This document shows, piece after piece, positions 12,901 to 24,730 of a stretch of 64,000 nucleotides of DNA. The first letter of the stretch is position 1. The number at the start of each line of letters is the position of its first letter. The DNA comes from Anolis sagrei (lineage: Eukaryota > Chordata > Lepidosauria > Squamata > Anolidae), in contig NC_090025.1 of NCBI RefSeq assembly GCF_037176765.1, positions 70,533,545 to 70,597,544 of the forward strand, given 5' to 3'. Made by a program: the position numbers and the translations under genes. The notes beneath the pieces are model-generated. The model searched no databases and was not told where the DNA came from. It saw nothing but the letters and a program-made list of their open reading frames with translations.

Positions 12901-15900
12901 AAGAAGGTGGCTTTGGGAATCTCGCAATGGTTTAGAAGGAAAATGAGGATTATTCTCACTGTTAATAAATGACAGGATGTTAAAGGAGGAGTAATGATAT
13001 AGCTGCATTATTAAAATGCTGTACTGTTTCAGGTAAGGTGAGAAATTTAATTACAGACATGTCACTCTTGGTTCTATAAATATTCCAGCTCAGTAATAAT
13101 TTAATTATGAAAGGTTTCTCCTTGACATTAAGTCTAGCTGTGTCCAACTCTGGGGGATGGTGCTCATCTCCATTTCTAAACCAAAGAGCCGGCGTTGTCC
13201 GTAGACACCTCCAAGGTCATGTGACCAGCATGACTGCATGGAACGCCATTACTTATGAAACAGGGGCAAATATCTAATTTAAACCTAGTACAGCTAGGAC
13301 AGTATAATTTCACTGGAATAATGACTGTGCCAGTGGTCATGCAAAGCAGCCATATAACAAGTTGTAACCATTTATGCAAATGATTGATCATCCGATTGAC
13401 ATAACCAACTGTATTTTGCATAAATGATTAGATACAATGCTTGCTCTTTAACCCAAAAACCATGCAGCTGCTAATGCAATGGCAAAATTATGTAAAGGTC
13501 TATGTGCTTTGTTTCTGCATTTTGAAAATATATAAATTCATATATTGTTTTTTTTTAATTTTTCTAAATACAATTGTAACTAGAATTTGTTTTAAATGTT
13601 TGTAAGTGCTTGCCAAGACAAAGGCAGGGTATAAACTAAGTGAATATATACATACATACTTAAAAATATGTGGAGTTTGGTTTCAAAAAGTACTTAATTC
13701 AAAATAATTAATGAAAATGAATGACATTTTCATTAATTAGGTAGCAGCACATTGTTGGAAAGGAGTAGAATATCTTCAGATCAAAACGATCAAAATGCAA
13801 CAATCATTTCAGTACATGACTTGGAAAATTGCATTTTATAGCAAAAGAATGAATTTCTAGGTTTCTCTGAGTTTTCCAAGCTGTATGGCCATGTTTCAGA
13901 AGCATTCTCTCCTGACATCTCACCCACATCTATGGCAGGCATCCTCAGAGATTCTGAGGCCTGTTGGAAACTAGGTAAGTGAAGCTTGTACATCTGTGGA
14001 ATGTCTACGGTGGGAGAAAGAACTCTTGTCTACATGAGGCAGGTGTGAATGCTGCAATTGGTCACTTTTCTCTCACCCTGGACATTCCACAGATATACAA
14101 TCCTCACTTGCCTAGTTTCCAACAGACCTCATAACCTCTGAGGATGCCTGCCATAGATGTAGGCAAAATGTCAGGAGAGAATGCTTCTGGAACATGGCCA
14201 TACAGCCCGGAAAACTCACAGGAACCCAGTGATTCTGGCCATGAAAGCCTTTGACAACAGAATGCATAATCTCAGCCCATTTCCCTCCTAATTTCTGTAA
14301 AATTTGTTTAGATCGATATAGGACCTCTTGAAAACAAGCTCTACATAAATATTGAACAACAGCTTTGGAGTGCTAATCATTTACATATAAGCAGATATAG
14401 TTATACATACATTATTTTTAAAAATTCTTATAAGAGCTGGGATTGTATTTTCCATCGTTAATATAGGAAAGCAAAGGAATTCTTAGCCTCATATTATTAG
14501 TGTTAATCTCTTTAAATATCTGGAAAAACAGATGTTAATCTTTACATAAATATGTCTCTGTTTACTGGGAATGAATGAAGACATCTGGCTGTAAGTAAAT
14601 ATGAGATACAGAATATTTACATTTTTTTGCACATGACAAGTCTTAAGATGGTTCTTTAAAAAGACCCTATTTCTTCTTTTTCTATTTAAGCTCATACCTC
14701 AAGGGCTCAAAACTTTGCAGACTCTATACAGCTCTATTCCATGAACAGTGGCTTTCATAAGAGAGTGTACCTTGTGATAGCAATTACTGGCCATTGTGAG
14801 AAAAGAAATCCTAAATGGATACCAATAAACCCATTTTGCTCTCTTGCTACTGAATTAGTACTTTATAACATGGCTGGAAAAAATAATACAAAACCCTCTC
14901 TATCCATATTTTGTTGCTCAAACCTAACATTACTTTTATGTCTGTTGACACCTAATAAGGTAATGAAACAGTGCTTTGATTAGGTTTAATTCTATCAATT
15001 GTCCTGCCAGCTGGCAAGATAGTGCTTGATTAAGGAAAACACTGGACAAGGATTCTGCTTTACATTAGTAAAATGGGAAGAATAAGGGAAAAGCATGTTA
15101 CAACTTTGAGTAAGATTTAAGGATCTTGGTTAACAAAACAGGTTGGAAAGAAACGCCCATCTCCTTGGCTGAAAGTAAGAATCGAAAAGCCAGTTATAAT
15201 AATATATTATAATATAATGTAATATAATATATTGTATATACATATAATATTGATAATATTATAATGTAATGCAATATAATACTAATGATAATATATTATA
15301 ATTATATATTTATATTACATGTAATATTACTAATAATACGACAATATAATGGTATAGTACAATATAGTAATATTTAATACTGATATTATACCATGCTAAT
15401 AACATAATATAGTGTATGCATATATATCTTGTAAGCCGTTCTGAGTCCCCTTCAGGGTGAGAAGGGCAACATATAAATGTCATAAATAAATAAATAAATA
15501 AATAAATGTGCATATAATGTTCATATAGTATGCCTTTTCAAAATCATAATTAGCATCCTTTTCTCTGTATTGAGGTTTGTTGTTGTGTGCCTTCAAATCA
15601 TTTCCGATTTATGGTGACTCTGTGACAGGTTTTTTCTTGGTCAGATTTGTTTGGAGTGGATTTTATTGTGTGCCTTCGTCTGTGGCTGAGAAAGTGTAAC
15701 TTGCCCGAGGTCACCCAAGGCTTCCATGGCCAAGTGAAGATTCAACTGTTGTCTCCAGAGTCAAACCACACCACATTGCCTGTGCAACTGCATAACCAAT
15801 GCTGTCCTCCATTGATAAAAAGACAAATTGTGTGTGTTTGTTTTAAACCAGACCTGCACAACATACAACCTGGGGACTGGATGTGGCCCACACAAGGATT

Positions 15901-18900
15901 TTATGTGGCCTGCAAAGGCTCTGAGCTAAGCCTTAGAGAAGAAGGTCACACACAGCGTGACAGCAGAGTAGCAATCAGAACCCGCCATTTCCTCCTCCAA
16001 GTGTTCTACCTTTATACGTTTCCTTACTGTATGCACGAAACGTTACCAAACTAGCCAGCGACAAAGGGAACACCACTACCGATAAATCCATGACCTCATC
16101 AGACAGGGTAGTTTTCGGCAGCATGCAATGGTTCCTCGATAGTTTTATGATGGAGGCAGCCAACTCCCTCCCATGATGTAAAACTACTTCCGGTGGGGCA
16201 CCATCATAAAACTATTGAGGAACCGACTCATGACACCGCCATGGCAACACGGGAGGCTTCCCATGTTCAATAGGAGTAAACAGGGGGAAGTTGAGTGGTG
16301 GATCCTTCCCCTCGTGGGGAGATTGGGGGGAAGCTGGGCAATGCGAGGCGTGAGGCAACGAGTTTCCCCTGCCCCTTGCGGGATTCGTGTGGCAATTCTG
16401 GCGGCACATCTGATGAGTTCTCTAGTCAGGATGCTGGAAGTGCTGGTCTTCTTTGGAAATATGGCCTGGGGAAGCTGTTGGACCCAAGTTGGAATAATGG
16501 GGAATGGGGATGAAATTTGAAGAAGTATCTGTTGCCCTGAGCCCCCCCCCCCCCCCGGGAGGTTGAGAAGGGCGGGGTACAAATATTTGAAATAACTAAA
16601 TAATGGGAGACTGGAATCTTGAACTCCTGGTTATGTTACAATTGAACATTAGATTGGTCATTTTAGAGAGAGGAGGAGGTGGAAAAGAAGCAGGGCCATT
16701 GTTCTTCCTTCTACCACCCTTTCTTTCTCTTTGCTTCTGTCATCTCCTTTCATCCAGGAGAGAAGTGAGACTGTCTACATTTTAGGTTGCGATATAGCTA
16801 TGGCTAAATCTGAATCCAGAGGGCCTCTAAATGGCCTTCCAGAGCAGCAGATGAAGGGACAGTGACAAAGTCAGGGATGAGCATCTGGGCCATAAAGAAC
16901 ATAATTTATTTCTTTGTTTATTTTTGAAGTTATTGTATAGCAGAAGTATAGTGTGACCTTTCATACACTTGGCTACAGAAGCATTTTTACAGGTTGAGCA
17001 TCCCCGACCCAGAAATCCAAATTTGTCCACATGGATGTCTGAGAGCATGAAATATACAGAGCCTTAGGATTTTTAATATAATTTTTTAATGAATGACCTC
17101 AATGGCTTGAGGTCCAGGGAATTTTAGCGGAATATTTATTAACTTTGTTGTCTATGGCTTATGTAATTGTGTTATCTGTTTATCAGTTATTTTAATTTGT
17201 GTCATGTAATTTCTGTCGGTTTCAATTTATTTGCCACTTTGAGTCCCACTCATGGGAGAAAAGCAGGATAAAAATAAATAAATAAATAAATAAATAATCC
17301 AGCGGCATAACTGTCATCTCTGCACCATTCACTTGTGAGAGAGAAACGTGACTATACCGCTGGTCCTTTTTCTTTGCTTCTGGGTTGCCTTCGTCGTCTC
17401 CTCCTCTGGTGGGAAAAACCAGAAACTTCCTGACGTTCATTGCCATCACCCTTGAGGAAGAACTATAGCTTCACCATGAAGTTGCTGAGGGGTCTTCATA
17501 GTGAAGTTACGTTTCTCTCTAACAAGTGAAGGAAATAAATGGTGTAGAGGTGGCAGTTTTTCCCTCCATAGGAAAAGGATATGACAGAGGCAACCGAGAG
17601 GCAAAGAGAAAGGAGAAGCAGTGGAGGCAAGAGCTGAGGCACTTCTTCTTTCCCTCAGGAAAGGACTACAGTCTGCCATCACCCCAAGGGGAGGTTGACA
17701 AAATGAGGCTAATCTGCTTTGCTGCTTCCTCTGATGGAAAGGTGCTCCCTCGTAATCCCTGAGTGAGGCACTAAAAACCTATCTGCATCCCAAAGAGTTT
17801 TAGTCTATTTTAATTTTGGCCCCTTACTACTGTCAAGTTGTGCAGGTCTGTTTTAAACTAATGCTGACGAATGCTATCTACAGTTATCTATCTTGTCTGT
17901 AGAGACTGCAGATAATAATGATTTGGATACCGTGAAACTAAGTAATAATCCCATTCATATACCAATGTACATTTAAAAATATATGACTGCTACCCAAGCC
18001 ACAACCAATATACAGCAAATGAAGTAAGGAGCAAGTATGATGAGTAATACATGCAGGCTTACTTTTTGTTTAGATTACCACGTCCTGATGGAGATACAGC
18101 TTGTTCTGGATCCTGGTTAACAAGACAGGTTGGAAAGGAACACCCATCTCCTTGGCTGAAAGTAAAAAATAGCAATATTAAAAACTCTTCAAAACAATTA
18201 GTTTCAAAACATAATTTGGTTTACACTATCAAGTATGGAAATAATTATCTTTTAAATATCACTTACCTAGAAAAAATAGGCAACAACCAAAGTTTTTTCT
18301 CATCTCCAAAGACTTGTCTTAGATTTTTGGTGAAACCCAAGCTAAAGGCATTCTTGTCTATTCCATGTCGAAAAATAGGCGCTCGGAATGCCTCTAAAAA
18401 TGAAGTATGTTCATGTTTGTTAACACGTTTAAGCCTGCATATACTTTAACAGAAATGGTGGAACCCAAACAAAATCAATGTTTAATTATTTACCTAATGT
18501 TGATTTGTTTTTGCTGACTAGCCAACAGTGATAGCCAAAGAGAGAAGACAAACTGACAGAAAACATGGCTGCAGCAAAGAATAAAAACATGATATGGAAC
18601 TTGGCTTGTGTATCAGGAAGGCCATTCTAGAAAAAAAGAAAGGAAGAAAACAAGAATTGTTGACATGATCTTTGGATATACATGTACTCAAAACAGTTGA
18701 TTGAACTCTGACATGATGGCATACAATTTCTAAACATTTCTTTAACTGGAATCTACACACCTTTTCAAAAACATTAGAAAGAGTTTTTTTTTACCGATGT
18801 TGAATGTACTTGTTTGCTAAAGGATTTTGGTTTGATATTATTAAAACAGTTCACTGACTTACTGGAGTTTGAAGTTACTGACACTGAAGACTTCATATTG

Positions 18901-21900
18901 GAGTTGTTTAGAACTCTTCTATACAGGCAGTCCCCGAATTACAAACATCCGACTTACATGTGTAATGACTCAAAGTTAAGATCGGGGGTGAGACAACAAG
19001 AAGTGAGAGAAATCTACTCTTAGGAAGGAAAACTCACTCCTGAAAGATTTATCATGGGGAAAAGTTGTCTCCACTGAAGCTTTATCATCAATCCTTGTTT
19101 CCACAACAAATCAATTTTTTCAAAATCCAGTTATTATAGGGAGAGAAAGTCAAGCTATATCTTCTGAACAGGGGCACAGACAGCAAAACAAACACCACAG
19201 GGGTGTTAACCCTTCTCTATGCTAAACAAAGCAAATATAATATAAGTCTTATCTCAATTATATCTATTTGGCTGGAATTAGACTAAAAAATGTACCTGTT
19301 GGTACAAGATTGGCAGGGTGACAAATTCAGAAATCCACTTTTAAAATGATCTACATTGCCAACTAATGATCTTCATACTGCAGTGTTGACAAACAATCAC
19401 AAGAGGGCACTAGAACAAAGTCATGGAGATATTCTAAGGCAGGTCTTTTCAGAGGGCCTACATATCAATATATAAATATAATTTTATAATAGCTTTTATG
19501 ATTATTGGCTGTCTTGAGCATCATTTTGTGGTGAAAGGGTAGCACATAAATCACAATAAATTAATCAAGTACTAATTAAACATAAATGTAGGCAGCTTTT
19601 ACAAAAACCGTCAAGCCAGCATACTCTTCTAACAAAGTTGATCAGCTACAGAGTAGTTGATCCAGAAAGACTGATACAAATATCTCTAAAATGAATTCCA
19701 CAGAACTAGTCTAGCTATCTCTTCAGATAAAGAAGCACCAGTGATTTCCCCTATCCTGAAAATGCTTTTCTAAATATTTCAGTGGAGAAACCAATCCCAT
19801 CTGCATTTCCTACACACAAATACACTCTCCATTAATTGAAACCGGTAGTTATTAATCGTAGAAGTCAGCTGGAACAACTGAACACCTAGGAGAGTGATGA
19901 AATACATGCAATTTTAATGTTTGTGAGATTTCTAGGCAATTATCAGATACATGAAGTACCTACCTACATAATAGCTACTTGAATTTTAACACTGTGCAAG
20001 TCCTTTGTGATTCAGGCAAGGTTTTAATTCAGTTTAGATATTTTCAGACATTATTTGGATCTGAATCCAAACAAACTTTGGAAATCTGAATCGTTGTAAC
20101 TCACTGATTTGCATGGGAAACAGTGGACATAATAACTGCATTGTTTCGTCACTTTAGTACACTGAATCTTTGATAAGGGATTTAAACCTCTACATAGATA
20201 AGTTGAGGGATTTTGTGGATACCTTTAAAGTTTACTTTTTAATGCCTAAATTGTGCTAATACGTTTGCTGCTTTTCATTTGTAATGTAGTGCCTGTGACC
20301 TGAATGTAGTGGTTGTGACTGATGAACTAAGAATCACCAGTACTTTGTGTCTGTGTATTTGAATGCAGTCTGCATACAGTACAGGCAGAAATGAGGGAAA
20401 ACGTTTTAAAATGAAGCATTGTATATACTTGTGTATAAGTCTATCCTAATATAAGTCAAGGAAAGTTTTTGGGACCAAAATTATGGATTTTGGTGTGATC
20501 CATGGATAAGTTGAGGGTTATACCATGGTGAAGGGAAAGCACCAATGCAACGTCAGGAGGTCAGCTGTCCCTGGCTACCTCCAACATTTCCTTATGGAGG
20601 CATTAAAAAAGGCCAAAAGCGGTGCCAAAGGGGAGAGAGTAGACTTGATGCTTCGTTTACGTTCCCCCAGGATGGACTAAGTGACTTTTTGCCACTCTAC
20701 TCAGAGAAGGGGATTGCTCTCCATGTAGGTAAGTGGATCCAGGTTTTTGGAGTGATTTTTCTTGACAAAAAACTTCTAGACTTATACATGAGTATATAAA
20801 ATAAATGAACAACACTGAAAAATGATAGCAAAAGTAACTTTAAAAACTAGGGCCAAAAAGATGGAGTGTGTGTAATTTCCTACTTCAAGACGTGTTCACT
20901 CCCTCAATTAAATAAAAAAAAAATATGTAAGGTGTGGAAGGATTAGAAAAAGATCAGAAAAATGGGGGGGGGGGGGGGGGGCAATGCAAAGTACTGATAG
21001 GCAGAAAAATCAAGAGGTATTACAAACACAAAATTGACAGACTCCAACAGAGTTATTTCAGCAATGTTCCTGCTGCTAAAAGGCAGCTATCAATGCAATG
21101 CAATGCAATACAAAACTTTATTATGGTCACTGACCAGCACAAGGCAGCTATCAAAGCAAAAATAAGACAAAGAAGTTATTTTTCTCCAAAGTACTGTATT
21201 CAGAGAACATTTAGGAGATTCTTTCTCCAGAGTGGATGCCAGAGCAATTAAGAAACAATATCCACATTTGTTCCTCCCCTGTCCACTTTATGTCAAAGTG
21301 GGTAATTTTAAGAGGCCGGGGCTGCACTAGCTCCCTAAGGTGCACTCAAATCTTAGTATTTTCACCTTTTTGTTGTTCATTCATTAAACATATTTTTTAC
21401 AATTACTGTCAGCTTCTGAAAATGATAATGCAACTGTAATAATAAGCTGATTGTGAAAATGTAATTAATTAGTTGATCGTTACTGTAATAATGAGTTGAC
21501 GGCTATTAATGTAATAATAGGTTGATGGATATATCTCCCTCCTTGTCCAAAGACACAATCACTGACCATAACCATGTACAAACACAACATGAAAAAAACC
21601 CTTGCATAACTAGGATTTTTGCTCTCTCTAAATGCAGTCTAGAAATCATTGGATAATCATGCAAATTAACATTATAACTTTATTCAGCTTGCACACCTGT
21701 ATTTCTATTTAGGATTATAGCCTAAAGATAATAGTCAAAACATTTACAGTTACAGATTTAAACTTTTGAAAGACTTACTGTCCAGAATCTGATAAAATAA
21801 TGTAAATCAGTTGCAGCAATGAAAAGGCAGTATAGCAGAGAGTATGCCAGAAAAAGAAGGAAAAACTTGTAATTGGAAAACCCAACACAATTGTTCACCC

Positions 21901-24682
21901 TAGGAGAAAGAAAGAAAGAATAAAGCACAAAAAATACACACATGCAATAATGCATTCTTATTTGTCATATTTCTTCCATCACGATCAGCAGGTCCAACTC
22001 CTTACGCCCCTAATTACTCCAAACTAAAATATCTCAGAATGCGATTAATAATGACAGTTTTTGAAACATCTCTTGTCCTTTGAAGTTCCTGAGTGGTTTT
22101 TGTAGAACCATTTCAGCAGGATGTCTCAAGTTGAAAATAGAACACTAAGAGCACATATATGTTTATTTTCCTATTCCCTAACAATTCTCTGTCATTTTCC
22201 AAGATGCCTGTATCTTCCTCTGTATTAGTCTGTCTGTATCTCCTCTCTAACATAACACACATCTGTCTTGAATAATGTTTATTTTTTTAAAAAATGGGAG
22301 AAAACAGCAAACAGATGATTCCACCCCAGTACAGTCACCATTAGGCTTGTGAATTTCAGCTGTATCTTGATTCGTCTCTGCTGGCTGGATACCAGTAGAC
22401 CCCCATATCCGTTTTCGCACACCTCCTGAAAACGGGTGGGTAGCCAGATAGCAGTTTTCGTTCTGTAGCCGAAAAATGTGGCTAGATCCGGCCCACTAGT
22501 GGCAATGGGGAACTTACGAGGCTCCCCTTTCCATTCCTGGGACCCTTTTCCTTTTTTCTTTTAAGGGAGCCTGGTGTCAGCAACGGGGTTAAGAAAGCAC
22601 CCTGTCTGGTCCATTATGGGGGAGACTACCATATCCTTCATTAAGACCTGGATTAAAAGCCTTAAAGATACCACTCTTTCTGCAGTCTTTTCCCTTCTGT
22701 CTGTAGAGGAGACAGGGTTCAATGCCTTGCTAAAGCTGTTTTTTACTCTAGAGGAGAGTCGCTGCAGGCATGCACTTTCTGTCCCTTTAGCACGTCACAC
22801 AGCTTTCTAAAGCATTTTAAGGAGGCCCAGGGAAGGAAGGGAGAGCCTCTGCCCCAGAGTGTGGTGGAGACTCTTTCTTTTGAGGCTTGTAAACAGAGGC
22901 TGGATGGCCATTTGTCCGGGGTGCTTTGAATGCGATTTTCCTGCTTCTTGGCTGAGGATTGGACTGGATAGTCCACAAGGTCTCTTCCAACTCTATGATT
23001 CTAAGAGCGATGACTTGGAGCTACCTTCTTAAGTTTCCTTTAAAATATCTCTTTTTTTCTCTACTGCAGGCTGCTTTCTGCTTTGGGTTTAATGCTTCCT
23101 TAAAGCTGTTTCTACTTTCTACTCTAGAGGAGAGGTAACTAGGTGGTAGTAGTTTTCAGATAATGGCGGTTTTATTTTTATTTGCTGGGATTAATAATAA
23201 CAACAACAACAACAACAACAATCTCCTTCCCTTCCTCTCTTGAAGGAGAGGAAGGGAAGGAGAAACAAAGCTAAAAAGGTGACTCTCCCATCCCACCCAC
23301 CCACCCCCAACTCCCAGTCAGTCCCACTAAATAAAAAGAATCAAGAAAATAAAGGAAAGTAAAAAAGATTAAACTGTGATGCCAAATAGGAGAGGAGGAG
23401 CCGAGATCGCCTGCCACGTGATCCTGTTATGGACAGGAATTCGTGACGGCTGGGCCCTTGCCATTACGGACACTTGAAGTAAGCCAAAGGAAATGGCTAA
23501 AAACAGATCCGGGCTCAAGTCAAGCCACCACTGTAACTGCACATCAACCACCACAAAATACTACCAAAATAGATCTGTACCAGTGTTACCTCTTACAACA
23601 CTATTAAAAATATTTGACTACAACTGTTGTGATTTACACATGGAACCAACATCAATCTTGGCCTTTATTATAGTTTTTTCATCACCCAGAAAGAGCCTTA
23701 CTTCCTTAGCATATTATCTATTCCAAATTGATATAAGTTAACATATTGCTTACCAAGGGCAATGATGGTCCATTTTCAAAATGCACCTGAAAGAAAAAAC
23801 AACAACATCATTTATTCTGCTGGATGTTCAACAGAAATAATTTTTGAATACTAAAGTGAAGTAGTTATAGAAAACAGATATACGAGTAACAAACATGGGG
23901 TGGATTTAGACCAAGTTATTCAAAGTGTAAAATCAATGTAGGAATTTAATCACAACTTTAAAATAAAACTTCCTCAAAATCAAATCAGTGTCATGAGATC
24001 ACCCTCTCAAAATTCCTTTGTCATTTAAGGTAGTAGCTTAATTCTTACTTTTTAGTTAGGCACAGACGTGACTCACATTACACTATTTCTTTCTGCTGCA
24101 TGTTCCTTAAAGGGATTCATTCCCGTTATCTTGCAGTGAGATCTTAGCTCATGATTCATCTAGATTTTACTGCAAGCAAGAGCCACAAACCCATGCGCTT
24201 CAAATATTTCAGCCAAAGTAGAGGTCCAGATATATGATCCTGTAAAAAGCTTGATGTACTGGTCTGAGTGTTGGACTACATATCTGAAGAACAGGATTCA
24301 GATCCTCACTTGGCCATGGAAATCAACTCAAGTGAGGATCTGAATCCTGTTCTTCAGATATGTAGTCCAATACTCAAACCAGTACATCAAGCTTTTTACG
24401 GGATCATATATCTGGACCTCTACTTTGGCTGAAATATTTGAAGCACATGGGTTTGTGGCTCTTGCTTGCAGTAAAATCTAGATGAATCATGAGATAAATT
24501 TATATCAAAGAATAAATATTATAATAATTATTTAATCAGTTAGAAATTTCATCTTAAATTACAATCTTATGTGAAGGGTTCAAACTATCACCCCCGTACA
24601 GCATTGAACTGCTCACATTGTTGACACAAAGTTACTTAAAGGTTCCTTCTTGTAATTTTGCGTGCATTTTCATTCTATTAAG

Positions 24683-24730
<48 letters not shown>

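Larger units (their letters stand above)
12959..18062 (-). other. ZDHHC2: ZDHHC2 intron 10
   Basis: 5.1 kb holding a partial SINE (13112), Penelope ends (13866-14262), the exon 10 duplicate (15117-15178), an AT-rich low-complexity block (about 15195-15420), LINE tails (15425, 16530, 17232), a minus-strand SINE (15572-15800), and a hAT-like fragment near 15852-16060. The stretch 14280-15100 shows nothing recognised. Confidence 0.7.
18627..21778 (-). other. ZDHHC2: ZDHHC2 intron 7
   Basis: 3.2 kb with two TIR-type MITEs (18922-19220 and 20420-20798), a run of 18 G (20964-20981) and AT-rich DNA. About 21440-21530 holds a few imperfect copies of a phrase like GTAATAATnnGTTGA. The stretch 19221-20419 shows nothing recognised. 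Confidence 0.65.
21900..23753 (-). other. ZDHHC2: ZDHHC2 intron 6
   Basis: 1.85 kb. About 22340-22820 looks repeat-derived (GC-richer, with several interspersed-repeat phrases) and is followed by a CR1 tail (22822-23003), an (AAC)n run (23196-23221) and a perfect purine/pyrimidine hairpin (23223-23262). Confidence 0.65.

Noticed and set aside
13866-14262. Fold-back as a host hairpin RNA gene
   Set aside because: Both arms are Penelope 3' ends that recur at 31375-32352, so an element origin explains it.
15117-15178. Exon 10 copy as a working mutually exclusive exon
   Set aside because: It lacks the second half and donor of the exon, has missense changes in a conserved block and an early stop. 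It fits decay better; only use as a truncating end remains possible.
15647-16054. Open frame of 135 residues on the plus strand
   Set aside because: It runs antisense through a minus-strand SINE and into a hAT-like fragment; no protein family resemblance.
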